Of a DNA stretch of 64,000 bases, positions 1 to 14,366 are shown in pieces. This stretch comes from Lateolabrax maculatus. Taxonomy: Eukaryota; Chordata; Actinopteri; Acropomatiformes; Lateolabracidae. The translations under genes and the position numbers were made by a program. How positions within the stretch are numbered: position 1 is the stretch's first letter; each line of letters begins with the position of its first letter. Where the stretch lies: NCBI GenBank assembly GCA_031216445.1, contig CM062206.1:5898001-5962000 (forward strand), in the 5' to 3' direction. The notes below the pieces were generated by a model that had not been told where the DNA came from, ran no database searches, and saw only the letters and a program-made list of their open reading frames with translations.

Positions 1-29
1 CGTAGAAACAATTGTGTTACATCGTCCTC

Positions 30-248
30 TCACAGCTCGACTGGCAGATTGAACTTTTGTGATAGCTCATTAACTTTGTCACAGAAAACTTCCATACAGG
101 TCAAACAAATGTTGTACATCCTGTTTTGTCTAACATAATCACAAAACCCGTAAAAGCACGGATACTTTCGCCATTTAGGCATCAGGTTTTGCAGAAAGTG
201 GTATGGTGGACATCTCTTCCTATGCACTTCTGATTTAGGCGTTAGCAA
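30..248 (-). pseudogene. Possible decayed transposase-like fragment at the window edge
   Basis: A 72-codon minus-strand frame with a Cys-rich C-terminal pattern (PCFYGFC then ICLTCMEVFC). This loosely recalls the zinc-finger tail of piggyBac-type transposases. No catalytic domain is visible, nothing continues the frame, and there is no splice support. It may be chance. Confidence 0.15.
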
Positions 249-3200
249 TTATGTTGTCACACAGCCTCCAAAGGTGGGTATAAATAATACAGCACTGGAT
301 GGGAAGGCCGGAGCGCCGGTACGGTTCGTGGCAAGTACAAAGCCCACACCTGGCCCCGGAGTGAAATCAAATCTATCCTGAACTCTGTCTCTCTTCTCAT
401 TTTGCTTTGGCAGTTTTCCGTGAGCGGAGTTCTGGGTCAGGAGTCAGGAGGAGTGATTTGAGTTCAGGTCACACACACAGACAGTTTCACACAATAATGT
501 GTTTCAAAGCTGTTGCATCACTGGGGTAAAAGGAAACCACATTAAAACACTTATTTTTTCCCCAAAAAATCTCAGCATCATTCCTTAAATCCCTGTTTTA
601 AATAAACTACAGTAGCTCAGTGCGGTTGATTTTTTAATACAGTGCATCTTGTGAATCATTTACAGTTAAAAGGCTGGATCAACGATAATGCGCAGTAATC
701 ACCGGCCATTAAACTACTTTCTATAGATTAACACCCAATGAATCCTCCGCAAGTCATTGTGTTTTCCTTAAGTTTTTTTTAGGGGATCAATAAACCAATT
801 CCTCTTGGTTATGTTTTCCTTGTCTACAGCAATCAGTTCAGTGCTGATTAAATCACAGCAAATTATCTCCCTGGGATTTATCTCGCCTAAATTGAGTTTC
901 CTTCACCTTCCTGGCCACGGGAGAGTGGGCAACGCCTGCTGGGAGGGAGAAATAATCATTCATTAACCTCTGACCTGGAAGGAGTGTCAATTGAGTCACC
1001 CGACTGTGTTTTTTTCCCCCTGCACCCCCCTGAGCGCCCAACCAAGGCAAATTGACAATTTACACGCTGCAGCCCAAACTTTATTAACCTGAGCGGTTTG
1101 AATGCAGTCACTTGATCAGCTGGTAACGCAAGGCACAAAGATCGTCTCAGATCTGAATTACATGTGTTCAAGTGGGAAATTCTTTGTGCCTGTTTTCTCC
1201 TTTTGACTTTCAGAGTGATGTGGAAGTAGACCAAAGGAAAACAGTGGGTGAGTGGAGGGATTGCATGTGAAAACACAACTTGAGCTTAATTTATGGTGCG
1301 TGACGAGCTCAAAGGGGATGGACATGTACATCATCTAATCTGTCATTATGGTTCTTAGCTGTCTTTCTTTCTTTCTTTTTGAACATAGCATAGCTGCTGA
1401 CCCAGTGTGGAGTTTTCAGCCTTAGTAGGGTTTGATGTCTTCATATGGTCACAGTAGGAGTGATAAATTACAGAAGACCTTTTTTTTTTTTTATTCACCA
1501 CATAGATGTCTTCATGTGTAGGCATGCATCTGATTTTTAGATGTGTTTCCTGCTTCAAAAGTGTTCAAGCACACATCGTTCCTGATCAGTTTTTGTCACA
1601 GTAAGTTAAGAAATGATAAGCTGATGTTGCGCAGCATCAACTTTCTTCTGATTGAAACGCAGCGCCTTCTGTCTCCACTCTTTACAAAACACAGAAAGTC
1701 AAACCACCAAAAACTAGAATGCTGAATTACATCCATCCTTGAATAAAACTGCCAAGTCTGGGAGTCTTAATGCTATTTTAAATGTACTGAGGTACAAAGG
1801 AACAGTACATATTTCAACATCAGCGCACAAATCACCATGCATGAAAAAGTAAACTAGAAAAGCAGAAAATCAAGCCAAAAAAGGTTTACCTTATGTATCG
1901 ATTGTGTTGTCGATGGTAGTCTTGTGATATGAGTCATAACGCTATTTCTGTCCCTGCACGGTAGCAAAAACCACAACCAAGTTGCCCCGAGATCTTTCCC
2001 TCTGACATTATTAGGAGCTACAACTGTGTGAGACTCAACATGGTGTAAAAACAAACCAAATGTCAGCACCGTTGCCCAAGCGCCTCTGCTATAGCCAACA
2101 GCAAATGTAATGAAAGCTTGGAAGGGTCTGTTAGTACGCCGCTGACCTTTTATACATTTATTGTTCTCCTGACATTTCTCCAAGATGGAGGAGGTGAAAA
2201 ACAGAATGAGGTGCTAAAGCAGAAATCAGGATTTTCAACTTCCAGCTCCCCCCGTTAGAGAATGACTTTCATTGATCCAAACTCTTGGACCTTACTGAGG
2301 GTCGATGCTCTGTGATTGCCAACACTAACTAACTTGCGGCTGCTTTCTCTGTGGACATGATACAGCTTTTATTAGCTTTTGTGTTACTGTAGTGTTGCTG
2401 GAAAGTGAAAGAGGAAGAATATCTGAGGTTCTGATCACTGACCTTTTTTTTTTTCTTTCCTTTGGAGCAAAATACATGAAATTGGCTGGTGTTTTTCTAA
2501 GTCTTTCACTGTCTATGCTATGCATGTGAAAAGGAAATGTATGATGGAGTGTCAAAACTGGGGAATGTAGTCCTACAGAGTGTGTATTCATTGTTGACCA
2601 TAAAGTCTGTGAACCTACACCTTACACATTTAACGCTGTCATCCAAAACAAATAGCGTCAATCTTTATGTCAGACAACATTCATGTTATTGTGCAGCCAT
2701 TATCATCCTCTGCAAAAACCCATGGCCCCAGTATTAATGAGAAGTTATGCATCTTGACTGTATTATAGCTACTGTATTTATATCTGTTGTAATTTTCTGA
2801 TTTAGGTTTGGTCTTTGACATTATTTGTCCTTTATGAAAAACAGGAGTCGCTCCACCCACTGATATTTTTCACCCAATTTTTTCAGCTAATTAGATGCTG
2901 CAATCAGCATTTTATAGTATATCTGCTTTTGAACACATTTTTGATGTTGCTCTCTCGAGGAGGTTGCATTTGACTTCACAGTAAAAGCATGAACCTGTGT
3001 CAAACATGTAGCTCTTTTACAGTATAATTGTGTTTTGTTGAAAAGTAAAACCATACACAAATATGGTGTGAAGTGGGAAGATTTTATTTGTTTTTTTGTT
3101 TGTTGTTGTTTTTCTTAAAAAAAAAACAAGATTTGTTTTTGCAATACAAGCAAAAAATAAATATATAAACAATTATGTCCTCTCAGAGATTACTCAAAAT

Positions 3201-6200
3201 GTACTCTTAGACATACATAGTTAAGTTGTGTTAAGTGTGCTTAAGTAGTACATTTTGAGGAATGGTCTCTATGTATTCAAAGATTTAAACCTATTGTGTT
3301 ATTTTTGAACATTCATGGGTGAGCCTTATTTCAGAAAAACATCTCATGCCTGTCTACTAGCGCTGGGCAGTCGGCCTCTGAGAGGAAGTGATCTAGTGAG
3401 AACAGGGAAACAGCTGCTTAATAATTCAGGATGCTGAGATTAAAAAGAGAATTTGCTGGGCCCGTTATTAAAAGGCGGTGTAATTACTTCAGAACTCCAT
3501 GTCACCGCTTCAATAAGAGGCGCCTAATTTGGTTACTGCCACCTCATGTGTAATTGGTGAAGATGAACAATGCCCTGCACACAAAGAGAGGTCCAACTAC
3601 ACAAAGTCCCGACTACACACCAGACCCGATAAGAAGAAACCTCGGAAAATGATAACTGTGATCTGGCATGTTATTCGACACAGTGTTAGAGACAAAAGCC
3701 TGATTGTGTCTTTATGTACAGATCACAGTGTGTTTGTGTGTGTGCACATATTTATACATGTCTCTGTTATTTAAAGGGAGTCTCTTGTACTCTGGTGATC
3801 TCATTGCATTGATGTACAAGTCTTTAATTTTCATTTAAAAAAAGAAGCTTTAGTTAATTCTTTTCTCCCAAGACAATGTATCCAACATTTGAGAAATGAT
3901 GGAGAAATGCACTCTGGCACAAAGCACCAAATGTAAACAGAATATGGTTGTTAAAGGATAGTCCATCAGTGCAAGCAAATGCAGAACAACTTTGGAGGAT
4001 ACTGACGGATTTATTTAATTTTTAAGGAAATTAAGATAATGGTGAAGGTAATTTTTAACTAAGTGTTGTATAGTATTTTGGAAATGAGCTCATCAGAAGT
4101 GCATCGCTCAGGCCGGCTGCTTTCCTTTAGCTTGACCCTGTCAAATCAACAGTGTATGTGTATGTATGCATCCATATTGGGACTGGACTCCTTCCCTCCA
4201 CAGGCACTCCATCACAAAACAGAGGGAGTTGCTACCAGATGGTTAAACAAACACATCACCCAACTGCCCATAACTCAAATCCACTTAGCACCCTCTTGTC
4301 AACATGTCTCTCACTCGTTCACTACCTCTCCCGTCTTTAGTGTATGCAGAGGAGAGGCGAGAGGAAGGAAGGGAGGAGGAAGGGAGGAAAAAAATAATAA
4401 TGCGGAAATAATGAGAATCAGCAAGAAATTCCTGGGGGGTGTGTTTAATTTTAATCACCAAGACTATCCATCCTCGGTAGCTCTCATCTCTCCCCCCCTC
4501 TCCTGCTCTGTTCCTCCCTATTGAAATGAAGGGGAATAGCGAGCACCTGGAGTGACAGCGCGTGTAAAGGTCACAGAGACAAAGTCCAAATGTGATGTTT
4601 GACTCAGGCTTCTTTGAGAGCTCTCAGGGAGGCGCCCAGGACTTAGGCCAGGGGTTAAGAGTTTGTAGGTCGCCAGGTCACGCAATTTTCCCTTTTCCCT
4701 TGGCCTCATCCCTGCGCTTAAAACCTCAACGGTGTACTTGAGAGGGTAATTTATTATCCTGAGTGCTGTCCAGCTTGGACAAGAAGTTGGGAGCAGAGAA
4801 ATAAGCTTCCCACTTTTGAGGACATAACGTATTTTCTCTCTTTTTACTGGACATGAGAACATGATTTTTTTTTAAGAGATTTTTTAAACATATGCACAAG
4901 ACATGCAAGGATTGCGGATTCATTTAAGTTGTTTTCCTTTATCAAACATTAGATTGCGAATGTACTAACTTAATGTTATCTTGCAAGGATTTCAGGTTTT
5001 ATTTGTCAGATTTATCTTTCCATGATTATTTTTCTTAATTTCAGGATTCATTACCATGTTTTGTTTAAGCTCTGTCATGTAGGCTTTCTGCCAATATGCA
5101 CTGCTTCTCCATCAATGTATTTTTAGAATGCGCATCGGCCTTAAAGATTTGTTGAATTTCTTATTAATTTGCGCTTTTTTCTCACACCTCTTGGTTGTAA
5201 GGCGAGGCAGCACAGTTTTGTTTTTCTTAAAGATTTATCTCATGAATGCCATTCCAACAAGTGTCATGACTAAGTGCAAGATTGAGGCCTCCTGTTTGGT
5301 ATCTTCACCATGTTGATAGTGCAGCTTTGCAGCGTTTGAGCACAGGTGAAAAGGTGGAAAGATAAGCATTATCTTGGACAATTGTCAGAGGCATGGATAA
5401 TTGACATGCATGCCACCGATGTCCAAGAGTAGGCCTGCTGATGACAGCCAAACTGCATTTGGCCCCTGGAATGCACATAGGCCGTTCTCAGACATCCGAA
5501 CATCAAACGGCGCTCAGTTCTGTCAATCTAATAGCTCTGGATATGGGATTTATTGGCTCTCACAGGCCAAAAGAGAGACGAGGGGCGAAAGCAAAACCAG
5601 ATTTTCTCTCCCATATCAGTTTCTCCTCTGTCAGTCATGCTCTTATAGGAGTGCTCGGGAAAAGAGGTGGGTTAGATTATAATTTTAGATGAACTAGATT
5701 ACAATTAGTTCATAAACATGTTCTTGTGCTCAACTACAGTAAGTCTAAAGGGTACGCAAAATAAAGTAATATTCAAAACATGGAAAATAACAATTCACAT
5801 TACAAATAACCTGGTAGACCACAACCCATGCAAGTGTTTTTATCATGTAGTTCAGGTTGACACTAAAGGTTGTTGCTTCCCAGCAACGTGCTTCACAGTT
5901 CTGCACATTTCCACCTGTATGTTTATTGAAATAGGGCTTCATTGGCAACCAAACAGCAGATAATATCATTGGTTGTTTTCGCTTTCACGTTAACATGATT
6001 CCAGCTGGTCTGTGATACAAACACACCGCTGCAAATACTGCACTTGCTATTCTTACTCTTCCTCAATAAATCAAAAAGCGTCTAACTGAACTGTAATGTT
6101 AAGCATTAGATAAGAAGTGTGTGTTGACGATGTGTAACATTTGCAAACTATTTCGAGGAGGGATTTATTGATCATCTTGGTGGGTCTCCCGAGATCATGT

Positions 6201-9200
6201 TGCACATAGCAGAAATCAGCTGCACTCTCGCGTCATTAAACTTTATTCAGACTCGTGACACAAACACGAGGCGCAGGGCAAGTGGAACAACAAAGTTTGC
6301 TCCTGATGACTAATGACAGACGGCCAAATATGGGGAAGAAAAGTGGAGAGCGTGCCCCGAAAGCTGAGGACACGAGTCAGGCTCGTCGTCCCCGAGTCTT
6401 GATAAAGACGAGGTTCTCACGGAGAAGGACGGAACCAAGAGGAGCTCTATTTATCTCTGTTAGCCCTCCGAAAAACTCCCTATCCCTGCTTAGATAGCCC
6501 TGCCAATGTGCCATGATGTCATCCCCCTGGCGTGCAGTGATTGATGCATCCTGGCTGCCAGCTCTGCACTAGCAGGAGGCGGGGGAGTGGGGATAGGAGG
6601 TCGAGGTGGGGAAGGGGTGAATTTTCCACAGATAGAGACATCCAAATGTGAACGGAGCCCAGCATGGGGTCGGTTCAGAGCTCAGGCCAATACTCTGCAT
6701 ACCTGCAGTGCTGTGAATGTGCTGTTTTTAATGTCCCGGCTCCCTACGTTCAGTCAGTTTTGATGTTTCAAAGGCGCTCACGAGCAGGGGATAGTGGAGA
6801 TGGTCTTCCTGGTAGTGGTTTGATGGAGACACAATGGGGGGACAAGGCCCGGCTCTGATTATGTACGTCTACTCCATCTTCCCTCTGAGTTCTGTTACAT
6901 ATCAAGGCAGAGGGAAGGAGGGAGGGATTCGAGAGAAGGAAGGGGTTATTGTGAGTGGAAGACTAAGTGTTTCGCAGATAGTCGTGGAGACGTGCTGAGA
7001 TGAACTCAACGGGGAGCCTTTGTCCTCTTGTCAGCAGGCCAAGTTAGTTCTGGTGCTTTAACGGCTCTATCATATGCTGTTTCATAGCGTTAAGTTATTC
7101 GTGTCTAAAGGGAGATACAGCAGAGATGCAGCGTCTTCCAGGCTTGAAATGTTTTGGTTTCCATGTGTGTTCAGTTATTTTGAAGTATTGAGGCATACGA
7201 TTTCTCAGTTCTCTAATGCTTTGCTATGTACATGTTTTAATTGTGCATGTCAATGTGGATTGGAAGTAAGCGGGAAGGTAGCAGGAAGTGCAGCATGTAA
7301 ACCATTGGTGAACATGTGGACTTGTAAACTTCATGCACCAAGACCCAGCCAACTTTTCAAGTGCAAAAAAATCCAACCCTCAGTGCTGGATCCTGCATGG
7401 AGCTGCAGGCATCCAGTTTTTATGACTCACGGTATGTATGAAAAACTCAAGTTCCCCAAAAACCAAACTGCGGCAAAATACATTATGATGTGTTATTCCT
7501 CCTCATGTATTTGAACATTGTCATATGTTACTAACACAGTCAAGAAAAAGCAGCTCAACTCCTCATCAATGTGACTGTTTAATGCCGTGTTTCCCATATT
7601 ACCTTTGGATCAATATTTAAAAATAAACCTCCACGTTGACAAAAAAGTCAATGATCCTTCACTGAATGTGTAAATGAGTAAATGTAGCCTCACGCTTTTC
7701 AACTCAGTATTGACAGATTCACAATTAATTAGAGACTGTTTCCTGTTCTCTTCATTACGGGATTACGGGGGATTTAAAGCGGTGTTTATTTAAGACTTAA
7801 AAGTGCATCTAATTTGCTGATTATCACATTTGGTATGCTGGTACACCATGGTGTTTAGTTGAAGGGTGTTTCTGTGCCTCTGCAGGTATTTAATATATTT
7901 TAAGTGTGGATGTTTGTGCATGCATGTCTTGAATTAGCCATGTAGACGTTTGTGTTTTTGTCCGTTTGTTGACATGCAGAGTGCTGCACACGTGTCAGAG
8001 GGAAGGTGTCCCCTGCTACACAATCAGTATCGGCCCCTGCTCCTTTTCACTGTGGTCCAGCAAGTGAGACTGAACATGAGGCGCAGGGAATTGAGGTGCA
8101 TTGATCTGTCCTCTGCAGCGTCTCCCTGGACTGGTGAAATCATTAACCTCACTGGCACAGACACAGGAAGCAACAACAGAGTATCTTTGAGAGGTTAATT
8201 AAAAATAAAAGCGCAAGGGGGAAGGGCAGGGGGTGTATTCACCAGGGAAAAGTGCACTGACTTCCAAATGAGCTCACTCCAATAGCTTAGTGGATATGTT
8301 TGTGATCAGCAAGGAGTGCCTGTTTTCTTTATGAAACAAACCAACCAAGGTGAGCCCTGCTTGAAGCTACTAAACTCTATTGATTTTTTTCTTTTAGTTA
8401 TAAAGAACAGATGGGATTGATAGGAGAGAACACATTAAACAAGCATGTTTTCCTTAAGCTATTACAGACCTGACTGTGCAAAATAACTGCAACTGCAAAT
8501 GCAACTCATCTATTTTCACTATATGCTCAATTATTTAAGCTATTTTCCTGAAATAGATTAACCAAGTTAATCCACATGAAAGCTGCGAACTTAATTGATC
8601 TTAACCAAGCACTTTGAGAGCTTAAACATTACCATAAAAGTTTAATTATGGTTTAGTTGCTGATCAACTGTTACTGTATTGCTTGAGCAGATATTGTAGG
8701 AAAATGAAATACATTGTCCATGAACATTTAGCAGATACGTTATCAGACTCGGAAAATCATTCATTAAAAAAGTTTCTTCATTATGTTGACAAAAAATGCA
8801 AATTATTAAATATTTCCCAAAACATATTTGCTGTTGCAAATTAGTAGCATTTTCTAAGACGAAGAGATGAAGAGATTGGAGAGAAGACACCTTAAAGAAC
8901 TATAATTGAAAAACAAAAATTCCTGAGGTATGGACGGTGCAAAACATCGTGCAATGTTTTGTGCATTTTCGATTTTCCCAAGTTGTAATAAACTAGACTT
9001 GCCCTTCAAACTAAGGAATGGACTACGCAAAAGCAAGTAAACAAAGCATGCACTCCGATCTACCACATCATGTTACTAACTAGCATGCAAGATAATGGAG
9101 AGTAGACACGTCGAAGAAGCATGTTTAAAATGTTAAATTATGGAGGCATGGACGTAATGCAATATTCCGTGGACCTTTGCTTTACTTAAGAAAATATGTA

Positions 9201-10361
9201 GAGAGTAAAGAGCAGTATTTACTACAGTATTTGATGAGTTTCCATAAGTGGTGCTCAGATTTAAAGTCTAATGTTCTACATAGTAGATGGAAACAAGATT
9301 ATCCAAATATCTACACACACAATAACTTCAAAATACAAGCAATAACATGGCCAGACGCTATCCAGTGAAATGCCATTCAGCTGACAGACCTTCAGTGTCT
9401 GTCAATTCCCAGTAGCTGTGACAGCTTCAAAACAAACAGCCGCTGATGTTTAAATGTCAATAAGATGTCAGATCAACCCGTGTGATGAGGTTTGTGAGTC
9501 GCCATCGATAAGGCCGGTGTTGAGAAATTTTGGACTATTTCAGCTTCACAGGACAGTGACACAAAGTGAACCGAGCACTTTGGCAGACCTCGTCGACAGC
9601 GACGGCTCGAGTTCTGCCTGAATTCATACATTCTTTATGAATTTGTTATTGAAAAGTCTCATTATGTTCATCAAAGACATATTGGGATCAACATTTCTTT
9701 ACCCAATATTGCGTACAGTACAAGAGACATTATTTAAGAAGGCACTTCATTGGATTACATCCACACACAGCAATGACTTGCTTTATTAGCTTGCTGCTGT
9801 TGTTTACAGCATAAATAGGTTAGGTGTTTGCAATTGTGTGAAAATGTGATGTGGATCAACTTGATAGGCCTGTTGAGTGGTGTTATTGCAGTCTGCGGTC
9901 CCGGGAAACACTCGGGAAATGATGCTCCCCCCTGTCAGGGCTGCAAAGCCCCTCTGCCTCTGGATCTATGGGTAATTACTGGGACTCTGCTGACTCAGGA
10001 CACAAACAAACCCATATGAACACAAAAAAGCCCTACACTGGAGCAAACAGCTCACAGAGGAACACAGACAGACACATGGACAGGCCTGCGACAAATCTCA
10101 CACACATGCTGTAGACTTTACACTGCCACCAGGACAGATTGCACTGCTCTTGCCCAGACTCTACATGGGAGCTAATAGTTCTACAAACATTTCTCAGTGG
10201 TAGAGCTGCTCTGGAGGCAGACCTGGTCTTGTTGGTTGAGTTAAAACCACAACAGTCATGGCCAAAAAGCATATATGATTTGGAGCAAAAGTCATCTAAC
10301 ACAAAAAAAGAAAATCTTTGGAAATACAAGGTGCAATTTCAAAGAGCTTTTTGTCACTGAC
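249..10361. other. Non-coding left flank, no supported gene
   Basis: No exon with recognisable protein similarity. Open frames here (the longest is 146 codons at 7074) lack family resemblance. Mixed-complexity blocks that could be conserved regulatory DNA lie at about 3361-3560 (CAGCTG and TAATTA cores), 5400-5690, 6480-6600 (TGATTGATGC) and 9380-9630. A hairpin-like repeat lies at 3193-3259, and two diverged copies of an 85-bp segment lie near 8864 and 9080. Confidence 0.6.
3193..3259. repeat. Inverted repeat, 13-bp perfect arms
   Basis: CTCAAAATGTACT at 3193-3205 and its reverse complement at 3247-3259. The arms extend imperfectly outward (GAGATTA against GGAATGGTCTC). It may be a remnant of a small inverted-repeat transposon. 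Confidence 0.5.
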
Positions 10362-10791
10362 GCCTAGTCCACACATACCCAGGATTTCTTTTTAACGTAG
10401 CTTTTTCTATGCATTTCGTCCACACGCAAACTGTGTTTTAGGTTAGTGAAAACAGACCTTTTGGAAAACTCCCTCCAGAGTGAAGATGTTTCAGTGTTGA
10501 CGTGTAGACAGAAAAAACAGAGTTTTTGGCTTGTGCTGGTTCTAACCTTGCTAACAGGATTCTTTATATGTTTACACATAAATGCACATTTACTCTTCCA
10601 CTATATTGTGTAACAGAGACATCAGAATGTGCTACATATCATTGTTACATAATCCAGCATAATTGACACTTCAATTGTGTTTTTGCATTTTAATTTGAAC
10701 TGAAGACTGAAAACAGTGCTTGTGTGGACAGGATTTCTTTTGAGAATGAAGGGTGAAAAAAAAAACTTACCTGTGTATGTGTGGACTAGGC
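10362..10791. mobile_element. Non-autonomous DNA transposon with about 22-bp terminal inverted repeats
   Basis: The left end GCCTAGTCCACACATACCCA and the right end, read in reverse complement, match over about 22 bp with one mismatch. Internal sequence (TTTTTCTATGCATTTCGTCC followed by ACACG) is typical of short hAT-like fish elements of the 'TAGTCCACAC' type. No transposase frame is present and no clear 8-bp target duplication was found. Confidence 0.7.
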
Positions 10792-13700
10792 CTAAGAACA
10801 CTAACACAATTTATAATAAAAGCCCAACATATCCTGAAAATACTGCAACCAAGCAAAAACAGCCCACGGTCTAATCAGATATGTCCGTACCCTAAAACTT
10901 TCATGTTTCATTTTGGCCTAAATCCACTTCCAAAGTCCCCGATCTGCAATGGGCAGATTATAAAAGCTATAAAGGTGCACACTCATAGTATGTGTAGTGT
11001 ACGGGCAACTAGTCTGACTACTCAGCCTCTTACTTCATAAATTACTTCATAATTCCTCATTACCTTTTAGTTTTGAATTATAAACCTTCCTTCCTTTGAC
11101 TCCACCCATTAACATTTAACTCGGATGATAACATTAGTTGTAGTTTTTCCGCAGGTCTGTCTGTGAGACATTTTTGTAAAAAGAAAACTCTAAATTTCTT
11201 TGGTGATAATCTTTTGGGTTTGAAACAACAGATTCACCAACTTCCATGGCACCCACCCATGGTACCTCATGATGTTTCAGTGAGAGAAAGCCCATCCCTT
11301 TTCTTTTCTGAAATGAAATAATTCCCAGGTTTATTAGCCTCTGGAAATTGGCTTCAGTGGGAGGCGGAAAAACAAATCATTTGAACACATACCCGGGTGT
11401 CCTAATGTTCATTTCAATGCTGTCACTTAGAAGGGAGGAGGGAGGAGGGACAGATAGAGCGTATTGTGCAGCTGACAGGATTGGCTTTGTGTGTGATGAA
11501 TGGGGCTGTCACAGACGGTGACAGGTTTGTGTTCAATACATGTGGATGTACAATACGCTCTGCATCCCGTGACAAGCTGGAAGGCTTTTTGTCCCGATAA
11601 TCTCCATATCGTTTCATCTCCGGCTGCTTATGGCGGATGTGGTCACTGAGGGGTGTGCCATGGCCGCTGCACACAGACTGTCGATCCTCTGGAGGCAAAA
11701 ATGGGACACAAACTTGACTGATGTGTTCAAGTTTTTTTTTTTTTTGTCCCCATATTGTTTTCAAAGTCACTGAGAGTCGGTGGAAAATGCAGATTGGAAT
11801 TTCTGCCTCTACAAACATGTCTTAAACCCTGTTCACACTTGACCCTAAAATGTATCCGAGGTGATCGGATCACAAGCGAACAGCTCCAGAATACAGGTTA
11901 CAATCCCCCAAAATACATACAAGTCTTATGAAGGATGCAGGACCCAAACACTCAATAAACCACCTTTGGATAAATGGAATTAATAGAAGAAATGGTTGAA
12001 ATCCCACTGAATTATGTACACAAACCACATATATGCTTATGAAACATATAACTGAGGTGAGATACTAAATAACAAATCAGCTTAATCTTCATTATAACAT
12101 ATTTTTAATAATGTGGGATGTTAGTAGTTCAGCATGGATAACAGATGCACCGACTGTAGATAAGTATATGCAACTGTGGCTAGTTTGAACATGCAAGATG
12201 AGCTAAGCCAGTGATCTGTGTTTCCATGTTTTAACAAGAGCGTTAGGACTCATAATATTATTGTAGTTTCCTCCTCGCTCCCTCTGCCTCTTCCATTTGG
12301 GTTCAGTCTAGTATAAAAACTGAAGTTTTGACTGAACAATTTATGTTTCACCCAACCAATAAGTATTTTTTTGCCCCTAGAGTGGCTCCTCCTACAGAAA
12401 AATGTACAGGAATAAAAAGAAAGAAAGAATGAAATACAAGAAAGGGTTTTTTTTTTGAACATTCATGCAACTTTGAAGTGTTTACTGAAACAATCACACA
12501 CACACTTTACAGTGGTAATTAAAACTAAAGTGATCCACAATCATAACATAAGACATAAGCACATAAGAATCTATGCGATGACAGCAACAACATGGAAAAT
12601 ATTGTAAGAATATAATAACATACATAAAATGAAGGAGGAAATGGAGAAAATTTATTAAAATGGCTCTGCTGCGGGAAATAAAATCACAGAGGAAGTGACT
12701 GGGTATGAGTAGGAGGGTGAATGCATGCATGTCTGCCTCTACAATTTGTATTCATGCAGGCAGACAGAGCGTGTATGGAAGAGGGAGGAGAGTGAACTTT
12801 CTGAGTTACTGTGGAAAAAAATGAAAGCAGGTCAGTTCATCATACAACAAATGTATTTTAAATCTTAAGATTTTATTGGAAATTGACGGTCAACAGATAT
12901 TGATTAATTCAGCGGTCAGTGTTGTGCATGAGCTAAGTAGTAAACTATTAACACTATACAAGTTTTAAAGTCAAACTCTGTCTTGATTTTTTTTTTATTT
13001 TATTTTTTTAAACAAAAAAATAACACACACACAAAAGGTTTGACACTGTGGGAGACGCACAGGGTTTTTCCTCCATGGATTCATTGCTCATGGTTGCGAC
13101 AGATTGTGAGCCTATTCTTAATATTTATGAACTACTGCAACAGAGTAAGTTATGGATACAGATCGGGCCAAGACCTCGCTTAGTATTTTCACTCCCTTAA
13201 TATTTATGCTTCGCCGACATTTTTTTTTCCTAATGCTATTTTTCCTGTTTTCCTGTCCATTAAAATACCTCAACCTGAGAAAGGAAGGAAGCCAAAAGAA
13301 ACTAAGAGTGAAGTCTTATGGGAGAGGCATAGGAGTTTATCAAACAAAAAAGGTTTATGAAAAGTTAATACACATAAATATCATAGCTTTTTCCAGTGGT
13401 AAATGCCTGACGGTCTAAGGGTCTGTCATATCTTTTCTTTTGGAGTTTTTTTTTAGTTTTAGTTTTTTAATGTATGAGTAAAAGATGGTCCTGTAACCAT
13501 CCTGTATTTGTCTCTTTCACAAGAAATGAGTTGTTAGTCTCTTTACAGAAACTCCAGCGTCTACATCTGAGGGTTTCCCCAAAGCATGACTCCAAGAAAA
13601 GTCAGGCTTTATTATCTGGCTAATGGTTTTACTTTCTTTCTTACTTATCATTATTTAAATATTTCTGAAAGAAAGGAATCTCCTCCCAGAGGAGCCACTT

Positions 13701-14366
13701 TTAAAACGTCTCTGAAAAACAGAAGGAAATAATGATCGAACAGCTGGCTAAAGACGTCCAAACGTGTTCCAGTAAGTACTGTGCTGCACCTCCGCTGTGA
13801 TACACTTAGTTTTAATGGCTTGTATTTCACCTATGTGGACACATTCATTATTCCATGAAGCGTATCACAATTGGGCCAAATAGCAGCGTGTTTGCCAATA
13901 AGTCTTTGTGTTTGCTTTATCCTGCTGAGGTGAGAGGTGGTTTCTGCATCATGACAACTCATATTTCACATTAGGTCTTAATCACAGAAAAGTATATTAC
14001 GTTTACTTTCAAAATGATTAAAACCTCTGACAGTCGTGTTGTCCTATGCGAGTATCTCCATCCATCTCGTTGTCCAACAAGGCAAAACGAACACCAGGAA
14101 TTACAACCAATCATTTTTACACCTGTTGCTCTCTGCTGGAAGTCTAATCTGAGGGGAACAAATCTGCAGACTGGAATGAGTAAGTCTTACTTTTCAACTC
14201 AGTGTGTATTCATCACATATACTGTACAGTGGATACATCACACACACATTGATATGAAGTGTTCAAATGTATCAGAAAGTGTGTTGTGTAAATTCAGACA
14301 TATGACATGCTAAAGTGAGTGAGTGAGTGCTTCTGCAACATTATATACAGATGTACAGGAAGCCGG
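10792..14366. other. Non-coding interval, no gene seen
   Basis: AT-rich DNA with poly-T runs near 11731, 12448, 12990 and 13221 and short unrelated open frames. Apart from the TIR-element fragment at 11825, no repeat family, RNA gene or exon was recognised. Confidence 0.6.
11825..11900 (+). mobile_element. Fragment of a TIR element (CCCTGTTCACAC end)
   Basis: ACCCTGTTCACACTTGACCC followed by a GTGATCGGATCACAAG segment resembles one end of a teleost DNA-transposon family with ends like CCCGTTCACACCTGG. It appears related to the element at 37411-37698. No opposite end was found nearby. Confidence 0.4.

Noticed and set aside
7074..7514. 146-codon open frame, plus strand
   Set aside because: No recognisable motif or family, no splice or codon-bias support, and AT-rich composition. 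Treated as chance.
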